From Pseudofrancisella aestuarii (GTDB taxonomy: Bacteria > Pseudomonadota > Gammaproteobacteria > Francisellales > Francisellaceae), in the NCBI RefSeq assembly GCF_003574475.2, contig NZ_QLIS02000003.1, positions 248,001 through 312,000 on the forward strand: a stretch of 64,000 bases of DNA. Direction: 5' to 3'. The notes below the pieces were generated by a model that saw only the letters and a list, made by a program, of their open reading frames with translations, was not told the DNA's origin and searched no databases. The position numbers were made by a program, and so were the translations under genes. Positions 54,608 to 63,810 of this stretch are shown in pieces (the stretch's first letter is position 1; each line of letters opens with the position of its first letter).

Positions 54608-55505
54608 TCATCATCCCATAATTTATAGCTTTAACTAAATCATCATTTGTCGCCAAAGTTAAAAAAATCATCTTATGCTTTTTAGAGAAATCTTTTATAT
54701 TATTTTCTCTATCTGTGAAAAGTGCGTTATAGCCTTCTCTAAGCTTTTTATTTGCTCCATCTATCTCTAATCTATGCTTTCCATCACTAAAAAAATAAGC
54801 TCCTAGATCTGGAAGTTGTTTTTCTATTGGATCGTAATTAAATATATTTACAACCTCATGATTCTTTGTTAAAAGTTTTAGATAAAGTTGTGCTTCTTTT
54901 GTCAACTGACTAAAGTCACTTAATATAATTATTATGCTGTTTGACTTAACCTTACTATATAAGATCTTAAGGGCCTCTTCTAAACCATTAGAACTTTCTA
55001 CTTGATAATGTTTATTATCTTCTATTGTTTGATTAAAAATTCTAACTAATGTGCTTTTATCTTGCTTAGCTGGAAAAAAACTATAGCCCTTTTCATCAAA
55101 AACAATTCCACCAACCTTCTCATTCTCTGAAATAGCGCCAAATCCAAGTAGTGCAAGAGCCTCAACTGCTTTAACGCTCTTAAAACATTCTCTAGTACCA
55201 AACCTCATTGAAAAACCTTGATCTAAAATAAAATATAAAGAACGCTCTCTTTCCTCTCTATAAACTTTTGTATAAGGCTTTCCTAGTCTCGCAGTTAAAG
55301 ACCAGTGCATTAGACGAATATCATCTCCCGCTTGATAGTGACGAACTTCATCAAAATCCATGCCTCGGCCCTTTGCTTTAGAAAGTTTACCTCCTGCATT
55401 TACGGCATTTGCTGTTTGTTTTTTGAAAAAAGTAATGCCTCTTGCTTGATAACGCAAATCTAAAAGCTTTTGAAGATCTGGCTTTACGCCCTTATAGCTT
55501 TTCAT
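54591..55505 (-). CDS. DUF58 domain protein
   Basis: A 304-residue protein with the DUF58 core GRGMDFDEVRHYQAGDDIRLMHWSLTARLGKPYTKVY (near 46-82), and a VWA-like second half with ILDQGFSMRFG (MIDAS-like but with Asp-x-Gly in place of DxSxS). No transmembrane helix. DUF58 proteins act with MoxR ATPases, usually as partners or substrates. It is 14 bp downstream of moxR. Confidence 0.9.
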   Translation of the reverse strand: MKSYKGVKPDLQKLLDLRYQARGITFFKKQTANAVNAGGKLSKAKGRGMDFDEVRHYQAGDDIRLMHWSLTARLGKPYTKVYREERERSLYFILDQGFSMRFGTRECFKSVKAVEALALLGFGAISENEKVGGIVFDEKGYSFFPAKQDKSTLVRIFNQTIEDNKHYQVESSNGLEEALKILYSKVKSNSIIIILSDFSQLTKEAQLYLKLLTKNHEVVNIFNYDPIEKQLPDLGAYFFSDGKHRLEIDGANKKLREGYNALFTDRENNIKDFSKKHKMIFLTLATNDDLVKAINYGMMNDARS

Positions 55506-55519
55506 ATCTAAAAATCAAT

Positions 55520-56476
55520 CTAAGGAATAGGTACTGCTTTTAATAAAGTATTTATTACATCATCACTAGAGACACCATCAACCTCTGCTTCAAAAGTGAG
55601 TAAAATTCTATGTCTTAACACTTCATGAATAACAGCATGAATATCATATGGTGACACATAGTCTGCACCATTTAACCAAGCATGCGCTCTTGCTGTTCTA
55701 TCTAAAGCTATAGTTCCTCTTGGGCTCGAACCAAATGAAACCCATTTAGCTAAATTAGCATCATATTTCCCTGGATCTCTAGTTGCTAAAACTAGCTGAA
55801 TTATATAGTCTTCAACAGCTTGAGACATTTTCACTTTAAGTATCTGGTTTTGAGCATCAAATATAGTTTTCTGACGAATACTTAACTTGTCAAATTTATG
55901 ACCTAATGCCTCACCTCTATTTATTGCCAAAATTTTTGCTTCTGTTTTAGGGTCTGGATAACCTATTTTGATAAACATCATAAATCTATCCAGTTGAGCT
56001 TCTGGTAGAGGATATGTTCCTTCCTGCTCAATAGGGTTCTGAGTCGCCATTACTAAAAATAGATCTGATAATGGATAAGTCTTCTTACCAACTGTTATCT
56101 GCTTCTCGCCCATAGCTTCTAACAATGCTGACTGAACTTTTGCTGGAGCCCTATTTATCTCATCAGCTAATAGTAAGTTATGAAACAAGGGTCCACTTTG
56201 AAATTCAAAAGATTGTCTCTGAGGGACATATATTTCTGTGCCCGTTAAATCAGCCGGTAAGAGGTCTGGAGTAAACTGAACTCTATGATAAGAACAGTCG
56301 ATACATTCAGAAAGTGTTTTTATCGCTGTAGTTTTTGCTAATCCAGGCGCCCCCTCTACAAGAAGATGCCCTCCAGCTAAAAGTGCTATTAAAAGACGTT
56401 TATTTAAATTCTCTTGCCCAACAACTCTATTGTTTAGATATTCAAGTAGTTGACTAAATTCTTTATGCGCCGACAT
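55520..56476 (-). CDS. moxR: MoxR family AAA+ ATPase
   Basis: A 318-residue chaperone-type AAA+ ATPase. Walker A GAPGLAKT (42-49), Walker B LLADE with INRAP just after (near 105), sensor 1 VMATQNP, and an arginine finger region with LPEAQLDRFM are all present. First gene of the Bat operon; the divergent gene upstream encodes a lipoprotein. MoxR proteins are thought to help mature or insert metal cofactors into VWA-containing partners. Confidence 0.92.
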   Translation of the reverse strand: MSAHKEFSQLLEYLNNRVVGQENLNKRLLIALLAGGHLLVEGAPGLAKTTAIKTLSECIDCSYHRVQFTPDLLPADLTGTEIYVPQRQSFEFQSGPLFHNLLLADEINRAPAKVQSALLEAMGEKQITVGKKTYPLSDLFLVMATQNPIEQEGTYPLPEAQLDRFMMFIKIGYPDPKTEAKILAINRGEALGHKFDKLSIRQKTIFDAQNQILKVKMSQAVEDYIIQLVLATRDPGKYDANLAKWVSFGSSPRGTIALDRTARAHAWLNGADYVSPYDIHAVIHEVLRHRILLTFEAEVDGVSSDDVINTLLKAVPIP

Positions 56477-56618
56477 AAGTTCTCCCTTTAAGTCGTCAAA
56501 ATTATTTTTATACAGCTAAGCTATAACCTTTAATCAATAAGTATAGCAATTTACACTATAATATAACTACTATATACTTTTGAAAAGTAGCTTTAATTAA
56601 TAAAAATGAGTTCTTGGA

Positions 56619-57005
56619 ATGCTATTTAGAAGTAAGATTTTTTTAACTTTCACTATTTATCTTATTATAACAACGTTGAGCGCTTGCTCTAGCTTTAACC
56701 CAGGATATAGCTCATTAAACGGTTCATTTGAGGCTCAAATAGATAAAAAGTTAGCTGATGTCTATGCAGCAACTAAAGAGGTTATAGCATATAAAGATTA
56801 CACTATAACTTTAGACAGAAAAGATGATACTAGTGCAGAAATCTCTGGGCAAACAAAGAGAAACAAAACTTCTTTTAATATAAGCTTATCGGCAGAAACG
56901 AGTGATTCATCTTACATAAAAATAAAATATGGCTTACTCGGCAATAGAGATAGATCAGTAGCATTTCTTGATCAATTAAGAGACACTTTAGGAGCTGATG
57001 AATAG
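56619..57005 (+). CDS. DUF3568-like lipoprotein
   Basis: A 128-residue predicted lipoprotein with lipobox LSAC (Cys23). The mature region has AQIDKKLADVYAATKEVIAYKDYTI, an alternating beta-rich stretch, and the end AFLDQLRDTLGADE. This is the DUF3568 pattern common in Francisella and Legionella. The gene overlaps pdxY by 8 bp. Function unknown. Confidence 0.75.
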   Translation: MLFRSKIFLTFTIYLIITTLSACSSFNPGYSSLNGSFEAQIDKKLADVYAATKEVIAYKDYTITLDRKDDTSAEISGQTKRNKTSFNISLSAETSDSSYIKIKYGLLGNRDRSVAFLDQLRDTLGADE

Positions 57006-57864
57006 AATAATGTTATATACGGAGACACTTAGAGTCCTATCAATACAATCTCATGTAGTTTTTGGTTACGCTGGCAATAAAGCAGCTGTTTTCCCAATGC
57101 AAAAACTTGGTATCGAAGTTTCACCAATTTATACCGTCCAACTTTCAAACCATACAGAATATCCTTGCTACAAGGGTTCTTTTTTTAGCGCTGAAGATAT
57201 TCAAGAAGTGATAAGCGGCTTAGAAGAAAATAATTTCTTAATGAAGCACAACGCTGTCCTTTCGGGCTACATAGGAAATCCTAACTTAGCTGAAGTTATT
57301 GCAAATACAGTAAAGAAAATGAAATCCGTAAATGATAATACTCTTTACTGTTGTGACCCAGTATTCGGTGATTTTTATGATTATCAAGAAAAAGGTGCCA
57401 TTTTTGCAACCGCAGCTCACCCAAAGATGTTTTTAGAACACCTTCTACCTTTAGCAGATATTGTTACTCCAAACTTATTTGAATTATCAATTCTTACAGA
57501 ACAAAATATTAATAATTATGAGCAATTAAAAAATGCTTGTGCAGTTCTTGTAGAGAAAAATAATAACCCAAATCAAATAATCGTAACTACTAGTACATCT
57601 TTTGATAAATCTAAAACAGGTATTGCTGTATTTCATAAAGATTATTTTTTTTACATGGAAACTCCTAAATATAAGGTTCAGAGTAAAGTTAGTGGTTCAG
57701 GAGATATTACCGCAGCAATGTTTTTAAGCTATATACTAAAAGGATTAGACATAAAAACTTCAATAGAAAATGTTATTAAAGCTTTAGATGGAATTTTCAA
57801 AACCACCTCAAAACTAAATACGGAAGAACTAGCTCTAATACAGGCTCAAGACTACATTAAATGA
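56998..57864 (+). CDS. pdxY: Pyridoxal kinase
   Basis: A 288-residue ribokinase-fold enzyme that phosphorylates pyridoxal to PLP. VLSIQSHVVFGYAGNKAAVFPMQ (near 13-35) is very close to E. coli PdxY; GYIGN, DPVFGD and the C-terminal GSGDITAAMF (near 232-241, with the catalytic Asp) complete the ATP and substrate sites. The first Met shown is at 56998; the in-frame ATG at 57010 is a good alternative. It is 1 bp from the radical SAM gene. Confidence 0.92.
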   Translation: MNRIMLYTETLRVLSIQSHVVFGYAGNKAAVFPMQKLGIEVSPIYTVQLSNHTEYPCYKGSFFSAEDIQEVISGLEENNFLMKHNAVLSGYIGNPNLAEVIANTVKKMKSVNDNTLYCCDPVFGDFYDYQEKGAIFATAAHPKMFLEHLLPLADIVTPNLFELSILTEQNINNYEQLKNACAVLVEKNNNPNQIIVTTSTSFDKSKTGIAVFHKDYFFYMETPKYKVQSKVSGSGDITAAMFLSYILKGLDIKTSIENVIKALDGIFKTTSKLNTEELALIQAQDYIK

Positions 57865-57865
57865 T

Positions 57866-58570
57866 ATGCAAAGATACAGCAAAATAACAAATGTCCATAA
57901 ATATAAAAGAGAAATAGTCTTACTTAAAAGCCGTCCTTGCGCTTATGGTAAATGTACTTTTTGTGACTATATCCTAGACAATTCAAAAAACATAGATGAA
58001 ATAAATACTATAAATTTAGAAGTCCTGAAAAATATAACTGGTGAATTTGGAGTTTTAGAAGTCATCAATTCAGGAAATATATTTGAACTTCCACACACAA
58101 CAAAAACAGAAATAAAAAAAATAATAAAAGAAAAGAATATAAGACTTCTTTTTGTCGAAGCTCATTGGATGTATAAAGATCACTTACATAAAATCAAAGA
58201 TCTTTTTGAAACTGAAATATTTATAAAAACTGGTCTAGAAAGCTTTGACTATAATTTTAGAGAAAACCTCCTAAAGAAAGGTTTTTATTATAACTCTGTA
58301 GAGCAATTAAGCAACCTTTATAATTCAGTATGTTTATTAATTGGTGTTAAAGGGCAAACTAAAGAAATCATAAAGAAAGATATTAAAATAGCTAAAAAGC
58401 ACTTCTCACATACAACTCTTAATTTATATGTTGATAACACCACTCCTATAAAGGCTAATCCTGAGCTTAGAAACTGGTTTATGAATGAATATAAATATCT
58501 AGAAAATGATCCTCAATTTGAGATACTTTACAATATTGAAGATTTTGGAGTTGGTTCTATTTCTGATTAG
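57866..58570 (+). CDS. Atypical radical SAM protein
   Basis: A 234-residue protein. Three cysteines C25, C30 and C33 in RPCAYGKCTFCDY form a CX4CX2C cluster in place of the usual CX3CX2C. The sequence after it fits a radical SAM barrel: a GNIFEL segment near 70, FVEAHW near 96, and IKTGLESFDYNFR near 115-127. The C-terminal part is shorter than in full-length families. Similar cysteine spacing occurs in some archaeosine/Elp3-related radical SAM proteins, but I cannot assign a reaction. Follows pdxY by 1 bp and overlaps the convergent M14 gene by 14 bp. Confidence 0.68.
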   Translation: MQRYSKITNVHKYKREIVLLKSRPCAYGKCTFCDYILDNSKNIDEINTINLEVLKNITGEFGVLEVINSGNIFELPHTTKTEIKKIIKEKNIRLLFVEAHWMYKDHLHKIKDLFETEIFIKTGLESFDYNFRENLLKKGFYYNSVEQLSNLYNSVCLLIGVKGQTKEIIKKDIKIAKKHFSHTTLNLYVDNTTPIKANPELRNWFMNEYKYLENDPQFEILYNIEDFGVGSISD

Positions 58571-59483
58571 TTTTTATTAGAAAGTCTAAAGCGCCTGTAA
58601 CTGCAGCAACCTGAGCTAAAATACATTCTTCATCAGTAGCTCTTGGGCTATCAGGATAAACCTCTGTTGTTGTACTAAATTTAGCATCACTAAAACCAAT
58701 ACAGAGACCTAGTTTTTTTGTATCGTAATTTATAACACCCTCTTGCTCTATTAACTTGCCTATAATCTTTCCGTCAGCATCTGGAGGCGCAATATGAGTT
58801 ACCTTTCTTACCGAATCGATTATTGCTTTTTGAAATTCAGGTTCCGGTCTTTCCGTATCACCAACCAAATAAAATCCATCAGGGACTCCATCTGCTGCAT
58901 AATCAACACCATCCCTAGCAGCAAGAGCTGGTCTAAATTCACTCTCATCCGTATCTGTAGTCTCATGTAGATCTATGTGAGCTAAAAATTTAGTCCCTAG
59001 TGAACCAATATAATCAATAACCAAGCTCGACTCTTTTGCAGGACTATCTTTATAAAAAGAACGATTAGGATCTATTGCCAAAGGATTCCAACGATTTATA
59101 GTTTCATATCCCCATGGACTAATGCTTGGCAAAACTAATATATTAAATTTATCACTATATTTTTGCGCCTCATCTTTAAGAAACCTTAGTGCTCCCTGGA
59201 CCCCACTTGTTTCATAACCATGAACACCTCCTGTAACTAAAATGTTTGGCTTAGAACTATCCCAATTAATAGATTTCACTGCATAAAGCTTATAATTAGA
59301 TAAATATTCTAACTCACCATACTCTTCTATATTAAAATGCGCTCTAAGTTTTTCTATCTTTGAAACAACTTCCTTTTCATAAGAACGTTTTACTTTTTGT
59401 TGGGCAAACCATTCTTTCTTTTCTTTCTCTCCCCACTTTATTCCAGAGGTTCCAATTGAATAATAATTTTGAGTATCTAACAT
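58557..59483 (-). CDS. M14-family zinc carboxypeptidase / succinylglutamate desuccinylase-like hydrolase
   Basis: A 308-residue protein with zinc ligands H88 and E91 in GGVHGYET and a third histidine in AHIDLHETT (near 168-176). The catalytic Glu is likely in TTTEVYPDSP near 272. The RWNPLAIDPNRSF segment is the substrate-binding arginine region of M14 enzymes. No signal peptide, so it is probably cytoplasmic. Relatives include MpaA-type murein amidases and aspartoacylases; the choice is open. Confidence 0.8.
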   Translation of the reverse strand: MLDTQNYYSIGTSGIKWGEKEKKEWFAQQKVKRSYEKEVVSKIEKLRAHFNIEEYGELEYLSNYKLYAVKSINWDSSKPNILVTGGVHGYETSGVQGALRFLKDEAQKYSDKFNILVLPSISPWGYETINRWNPLAIDPNRSFYKDSPAKESSLVIDYIGSLGTKFLAHIDLHETTDTDESEFRPALAARDGVDYAADGVPDGFYLVGDTERPEPEFQKAIIDSVRKVTHIAPPDADGKIIGKLIEQEGVINYDTKKLGLCIGFSDAKFSTTTEVYPDSPRATDEECILAQVAAVTGALDFLIKTNQK

Positions 59484-59611
59484 AGTGTCAATCTCTTAAT
59501 CTAGTTTCTCACAATACCATTATAATATTTTTATTTATCTAACACTTATATTTGACCAGCTAATTTTTCTAATATATATTCAATCGCTAAGTTATTACTA
59601 TTTAGCAGATC

Positions 59612-60445
59612 ATGGAAAAATATCGCTTACTAATTGAGACTAATGATGAGAAAGGCCTTGTTTACAAAGTTTCAAAAACTATTTTTAAACACAATCTAAA
59701 TGTTGAAAGAAACTCAGAATATGTTGATAAAGAAGAAAATAAATTTTTTATGAGAACTGTAGTTACTGGTAATTTTATTCCAGAAAAACTATTAGCCGAT
59801 GTAAAAAGAGAATTACCAGAAGATGCTGAGATTAAATTAACTAATGATGACAATAAAGATATTGTAATCCTTGCAACAAAAGAAATGCATTGCCTTGGCG
59901 ATCTCTTAATCAGACATACTGAAGGAAAGCTTAAAGCAAATATTAAAGCTGTTATTTCAAATCATAATAGTCTAAAAGAATTTGTAGAGAAATTTGATAT
60001 CCCTTTTGAATATATTTCTCATGAGAATATATCTAGAGAAGAGCATGAAAAAAAAATTAGTCATGCTATAAATAAATATAGTCATGAATTAATAGTTTTA
60101 GCCAAATATATGAGAATTCTATCACCAAACTTTGTAAAGCTATTTGAAGGTAAATTACTAAATATTCATCACTCATTCCTACCTGCTTTCATCGGTGCTA
60201 ATCCTTATAAACAAGCTTATGATAGAGGTGTTAAGATAATTGGTGCAACTAGCCACTTCGTTACAAATGATTTAGATGAAGGACCAATTATTGCCCAAGA
60301 TGTAATAAGAGTAGACCATACATATTCTTGGCAAGCTATGCGAGATGCAGGCCAAAATGTTGAAAAAATAGTATTATCAAACGCCCTTGATTTAGTCTTA
60401 AGAGATCGAGTTTTTATATACAATAATAAAACTGTAATCCTCTAA
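59612..60445 (+). CDS. purU: Formyltetrahydrofolate deformylase
   Basis: A 277-residue enzyme that releases formate from 10-formyl-THF. An ACT-like domain (about 3-80) is followed by a formyltransferase fold with the catalytic N184, H186 and D222 (NIHHSFLP and DLDEGPII). The order and motif spacing match PurU. A hairpin without a clear T tract follows at 60456-60481. Confidence 0.93.
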   Translation: MEKYRLLIETNDEKGLVYKVSKTIFKHNLNVERNSEYVDKEENKFFMRTVVTGNFIPEKLLADVKRELPEDAEIKLTNDDNKDIVILATKEMHCLGDLLIRHTEGKLKANIKAVISNHNSLKEFVEKFDIPFEYISHENISREEHEKKISHAINKYSHELIVLAKYMRILSPNFVKLFEGKLLNIHHSFLPAFIGANPYKQAYDRGVKIIGATSHFVTNDLDEGPIIAQDVIRVDHTYSWQAMRDAGQNVEKIVLSNALDLVLRDRVFIYNNKTVIL

Positions 60446-60455
60446 ATATCTAACC

Positions 60456-60481
60456 ACTATACTACACTATTTTAGTATAGT
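60456..60481 (+). terminator. Hairpin after purU
   Basis: ACTATACTA (60456-60464) and TAGTATAGT (60473-60481) are perfect 9-bp inverted copies with an 8-nt loop. It begins 11 bp after the purU stop. A T run is lacking, so its role as a terminator is uncertain. Confidence 0.4.
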
Positions 60482-60577
60482 ATAAGCCAGTATTTTCAAG
60501 GCTTTCGGTACTATACAAATATTTATTTTTTTCCTATTTTATATATACAAAACTATCCCTTTGATATAAAATGTAAG

Positions 60578-60595
60578 TGTGTATTCATATACACA
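60578..60595. promoter_or_regulatory. Palindromic operator-like site upstream of cydA
   Basis: TGTGTATTCATATACACA is an 18-bp site made of perfect 7-bp arms and a 4-bp centre, 77 bp before the cydA ATG. The position suits a regulator of cytochrome bd expression; the identity of that protein is unknown. Confidence 0.5.
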
Positions 60596-60671
60596 AAACT
60601 TTCAATAAAATTTATGAAATTTTAAAGTTTGATCGTTATAAACGTTTTTAATTAAAACAGGGGGAAATCAT

Positions 60672-62444
60672 ATGTTACCCACACTCTTGTCTGTTGATCT
60701 TGCTAGATGGCAATTTGGTTTAACGGCATCTTTTCACTTCTTATTTGTTCCTCTAACTCTTGGTTTGACATGGATTGTGTTTGCTATGGAGATTATGTAT
60801 GTTAGAACAGGCAAGCAAGTATATAAAGATATGGTAAAGTTCTGGGGTAAGTTACTCGGAATAAATTTTGCCTTAGGTATTATTACCGGCTTAACTATGG
60901 AGTTCGAGTTTGGTACTAACTGGTCTTATTATTCACAATCAGTTGGTGACATTTTCGGTACTCCACTTGCTATTGAAGGTTTAGCGGCATTCATGCTTGA
61001 ATCTACTTTTGCTGGCCTGTTCTTCTTTGGCTGGGACAAACTTAGTAAGAAGCAACATTTAGCTTCAACTTTTTGTTTAGCTATAGGCTCTAGCTTTTCA
61101 GCGTTACTAATTCTTGTAGCAAACGGATATATGCAACATCCTGTAGGCTCAGAATTCGTTGCCTCTACAATGAGGATGGAGACTATTAGCTTAGTTGATT
61201 TATTCCTAAATCATACAGCTCAAACAAACTTTGCTCACGTGGTTACTGCTGGTTATTCTACAGCTTCTATTTTTGTGGTTGGAATCAGTGCTTTTTACTT
61301 AATCAGAAATCGTGACGTTGATTTCGCTAAAAGATCTATTTCTATTGGTCTTGGATTTGGAGTAATCGCCACTTCTGTTGTTATGTATTTTGGTGACGCT
61401 AATGGTATAGATGCTTTTGAAGTTCAGCCTCTAAAAATGGCTGCCATTGAAGCTGAATGGGAAACACAAAAAGCTCCAGCCGCTTTTAATGCAGTTGCTT
61501 TCCCTAGCCAAAACAGTCAAAAAAACTATGCTGAAATTGAAATCCCAGCTGTCCTAGGTCTTATTGCAACGCACTCTACTGATATAGAAATACCAGGTGT
61601 GAAATCTATACTATATGGAAAAATGCAAGCGAATGGTGAAAGAAATCCTAACGTTGCATACTATACAACTAAAACAGGACAGACCGCTCATGCATCTCCT
61701 GAATATATAGCAGCACACCCTGATGAATTCGTAGCGATACCTTCTGCTGTTGTGATGATTCAAAAAGGAGCTCTTGCATACTCTGATCTATTAAAATGGA
61801 GAGAATCTGGTCATAAAGGTAATGAGCCAACAGGTTCTGATTATGGTTATTACACAAACCCTGACTATAGACAGTATATGGGCTTTGGTAAAATGTTAGT
61901 GCAGCCTGCTAATGAAAAATATGCTGACTCTACTATGCCTATGTCAGAAAGAATAGCAAAAGCAGCTTCAGATCAAAATCTAGTTAAAGAAGTTGCTACA
62001 AATATGGTTCCTGATGTATTTAGTATCTTCTGGTCATTTAGATTCATGGTTGGTATAGGTATCTACATGTTTGCTCTAATGGTTCTTGGACTAATTCTTT
62101 TAGCTAGAAATGCTCTAACAGAAAGTAGATTTAGCATATATGTCCTAAGAGCTATGGAATGGTCTATTCCTTTACCATTTATTGCTTGCTTACTTGGATG
62201 GTTTATTACTGAGCATGGTCGTCAACCTTGGACTGTATATAATCAGCTTCCTACTGACTTAAGCTCATCAGCGTTAACATCAGTCGATGTTGCTACATCT
62301 ATGGCTATATTCTTACTTATAGATACTGCTCTATTTGCTGTGTTAATATTCCTAATGTTCAAATATGCAAAACTTGGACCGAGTAGTTTAGGTACAGGGA
62401 AGTATCATTTTGAACAAAAAAAAGAAAATAAAGAGGAGAGATAG
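60672..62444 (+). CDS. cydA: Cytochrome bd ubiquinol oxidase subunit I
   Basis: The heme-carrying subunit of the high-affinity oxygen reductase in the inner membrane. The 590-residue protein has many transmembrane helices, the heme ligand H22 (SFHFLF), a second His ligand in the FLNHTAQTNFAH region, Met in FRFMVGIG, the quinol Q-loop KMAAIEAEW..., and GRQPWTVYNQLPT near 518. It is about 70 residues longer than E. coli CydA, with extra sequence after the Q-loop start (about 265-430). A strong AGGGGGA ribosome site lies 6 bp before the ATG. Confidence 0.96.
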   Translation: MLPTLLSVDLARWQFGLTASFHFLFVPLTLGLTWIVFAMEIMYVRTGKQVYKDMVKFWGKLLGINFALGIITGLTMEFEFGTNWSYYSQSVGDIFGTPLAIEGLAAFMLESTFAGLFFFGWDKLSKKQHLASTFCLAIGSSFSALLILVANGYMQHPVGSEFVASTMRMETISLVDLFLNHTAQTNFAHVVTAGYSTASIFVVGISAFYLIRNRDVDFAKRSISIGLGFGVIATSVVMYFGDANGIDAFEVQPLKMAAIEAEWETQKAPAAFNAVAFPSQNSQKNYAEIEIPAVLGLIATHSTDIEIPGVKSILYGKMQANGERNPNVAYYTTKTGQTAHASPEYIAAHPDEFVAIPSAVVMIQKGALAYSDLLKWRESGHKGNEPTGSDYGYYTNPDYRQYMGFGKMLVQPANEKYADSTMPMSERIAKAASDQNLVKEVATNMVPDVFSIFWSFRFMVGIGIYMFALMVLGLILLARNALTESRFSIYVLRAMEWSIPLPFIACLLGWFITEHGRQPWTVYNQLPTDLSSSALTSVDVATSMAIFLLIDTALFAVLIFLMFKYAKLGPSSLGTGKYHFEQKKENKEER

Positions 62445-62447
62445 ATT

Positions 62448-63641
62448 ATGTTATTCAGTACATTGCAAGTTATCTCTTGGTTAGTAGTTGGTGTATTAAT
62501 ATTTTTAGTTGCCGCTACAGTTGGCTCTGATTTTGGAGTTGGTATACTATCAAAATTTGTTGGTAAAACAGATTCAGAAAAAAGAGCAGTAATTAATGTG
62601 GCAGCTCCTACTTGGGATGGTAGCCAAGTTTGGTTTATCACAGCTGGTGGTGCCATATTCGCTATTTGGCCTCAAGTATACGCCACTAGTTTCTCTGGCT
62701 TATATATAGCTATCTTAGTTGTATTATGGGGCCTATTTTTAAGACCTCCTGCTTTTGAATATCGTAAAAAAGTAGATAATCAAAAGTGGAGAAACTTCTG
62801 GGATTGGATGCTTTTATTAGGTAGCGTTATTCCTATGGTTGTAATGGGAGTTGCTGTAGGAAACCTTTACCTTGGCTTTCCAATCGCATATGACGATACT
62901 GCCCGCTTAATTTATGGTGATATAGTTAATGGCCATTATCAATCTATGTGGATTACTTTATTTAGCCTGCTAACACCTTTTGCTTTACTATTCGGTGTAT
63001 TTGCTTTAAACATGGCGTTAATGCATGGATCTACTTATTGTAAACTTAGAACTGCTGGAGTTTTAAGAGATAGATTTAGAGCTATTACCAATGTTACAAC
63101 TATTATTTATATAGTATTATTTATAGTTGCTGCTATTTGGTTAATATTTATCCCTGGATATCAATATACTCCAAATGCTGATTTAGTTCACCAATCTGAT
63201 GCTCTATATCAACCTTTTAGCTCAGCTGTTATTACCAGAGATCATTCTTGGTATTATAACTTCTGCCAAGCGCATATTTGGATGTGGTTTGCACCTATAA
63301 TGGCTGTTGTTGGGGCTTTATTCATCATTAAATTTAACAAGCAAGATAAAGATTGGTCAGCATTTTTAGCTAGTTTAGTCTCTATTCTTGGAGCTGTTTT
63401 AACAGTTGGATTTGCATTATTCCCATTTGTTATGGCATCAAGCTCTGGTGATTACCAATATAGCTTAACTGTTTGGAATGCTAGTAGTAGCCAAACTTCT
63501 CTTATAGGAATTCTAGTTGCAGCGGTTGTTGTTCTTCCTATTATTTTCTCTTACACATTCTTTGTATATAAGAAAATGTGGGCAAATGGGCGTAGAATAT
63601 CAGCTGAAGAAGTTGAACAACATTCTCATGATATGTATTAA
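62448..63641 (+). CDS. cydB: Cytochrome bd ubiquinol oxidase subunit II
   Basis: The 397-residue partner of CydA, with eight or more helices. VGSDFGVGIL near 25 and PTWDGSQVWFITAGGAIFAIWP near 53-74 are strongly conserved; FAWILR-like hydrophobic helices follow. Three bp after cydA and 18 bp before cydX, so one operon. Confidence 0.96.
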   Translation: MLFSTLQVISWLVVGVLIFLVAATVGSDFGVGILSKFVGKTDSEKRAVINVAAPTWDGSQVWFITAGGAIFAIWPQVYATSFSGLYIAILVVLWGLFLRPPAFEYRKKVDNQKWRNFWDWMLLLGSVIPMVVMGVAVGNLYLGFPIAYDDTARLIYGDIVNGHYQSMWITLFSLLTPFALLFGVFALNMALMHGSTYCKLRTAGVLRDRFRAITNVTTIIYIVLFIVAAIWLIFIPGYQYTPNADLVHQSDALYQPFSSAVITRDHSWYYNFCQAHIWMWFAPIMAVVGALFIIKFNKQDKDWSAFLASLVSILGAVLTVGFALFPFVMASSSGDYQYSLTVWNASSSQTSLIGILVAAVVVLPIIFSYTFFVYKKMWANGRRISAEEVEQHSHDMY

Positions 63642-63659
63642 TATAAGGAGATTAAATAT

Positions 63660-63755
63660 ATGTTTTATTTAGCTTGGATAAGCGCTGCGTTTTTAGCAGT
63701 TGGTGTTGGTTGCTTTGTAGCAAGTCGAATTGATAAAAAAGAAGATAATAAGTAA
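63660..63755 (+). CDS. cydX: Cytochrome bd accessory subunit CydX/YbgT
   Basis: A 31-residue protein beginning MFYLAWISAAFLAVGVGCF, one transmembrane helix with a short charged tail, and a W at position 6 as in E. coli CydX (MWYFAWILG...). The ATG is 9 nt after an AAGGAG ribosome site. It stabilises the bd oxidase. It is missed by length cut-offs but lies exactly where expected after cydB. Confidence 0.9.
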   Translation: MFYLAWISAAFLAVGVGCFVASRIDKKEDNK

Positions 63756-63810
63756 ATTTTAACCACACTCATCTTTCTAATAATTCTATCAAAGCAATAT
63801 GTAAAATAAA

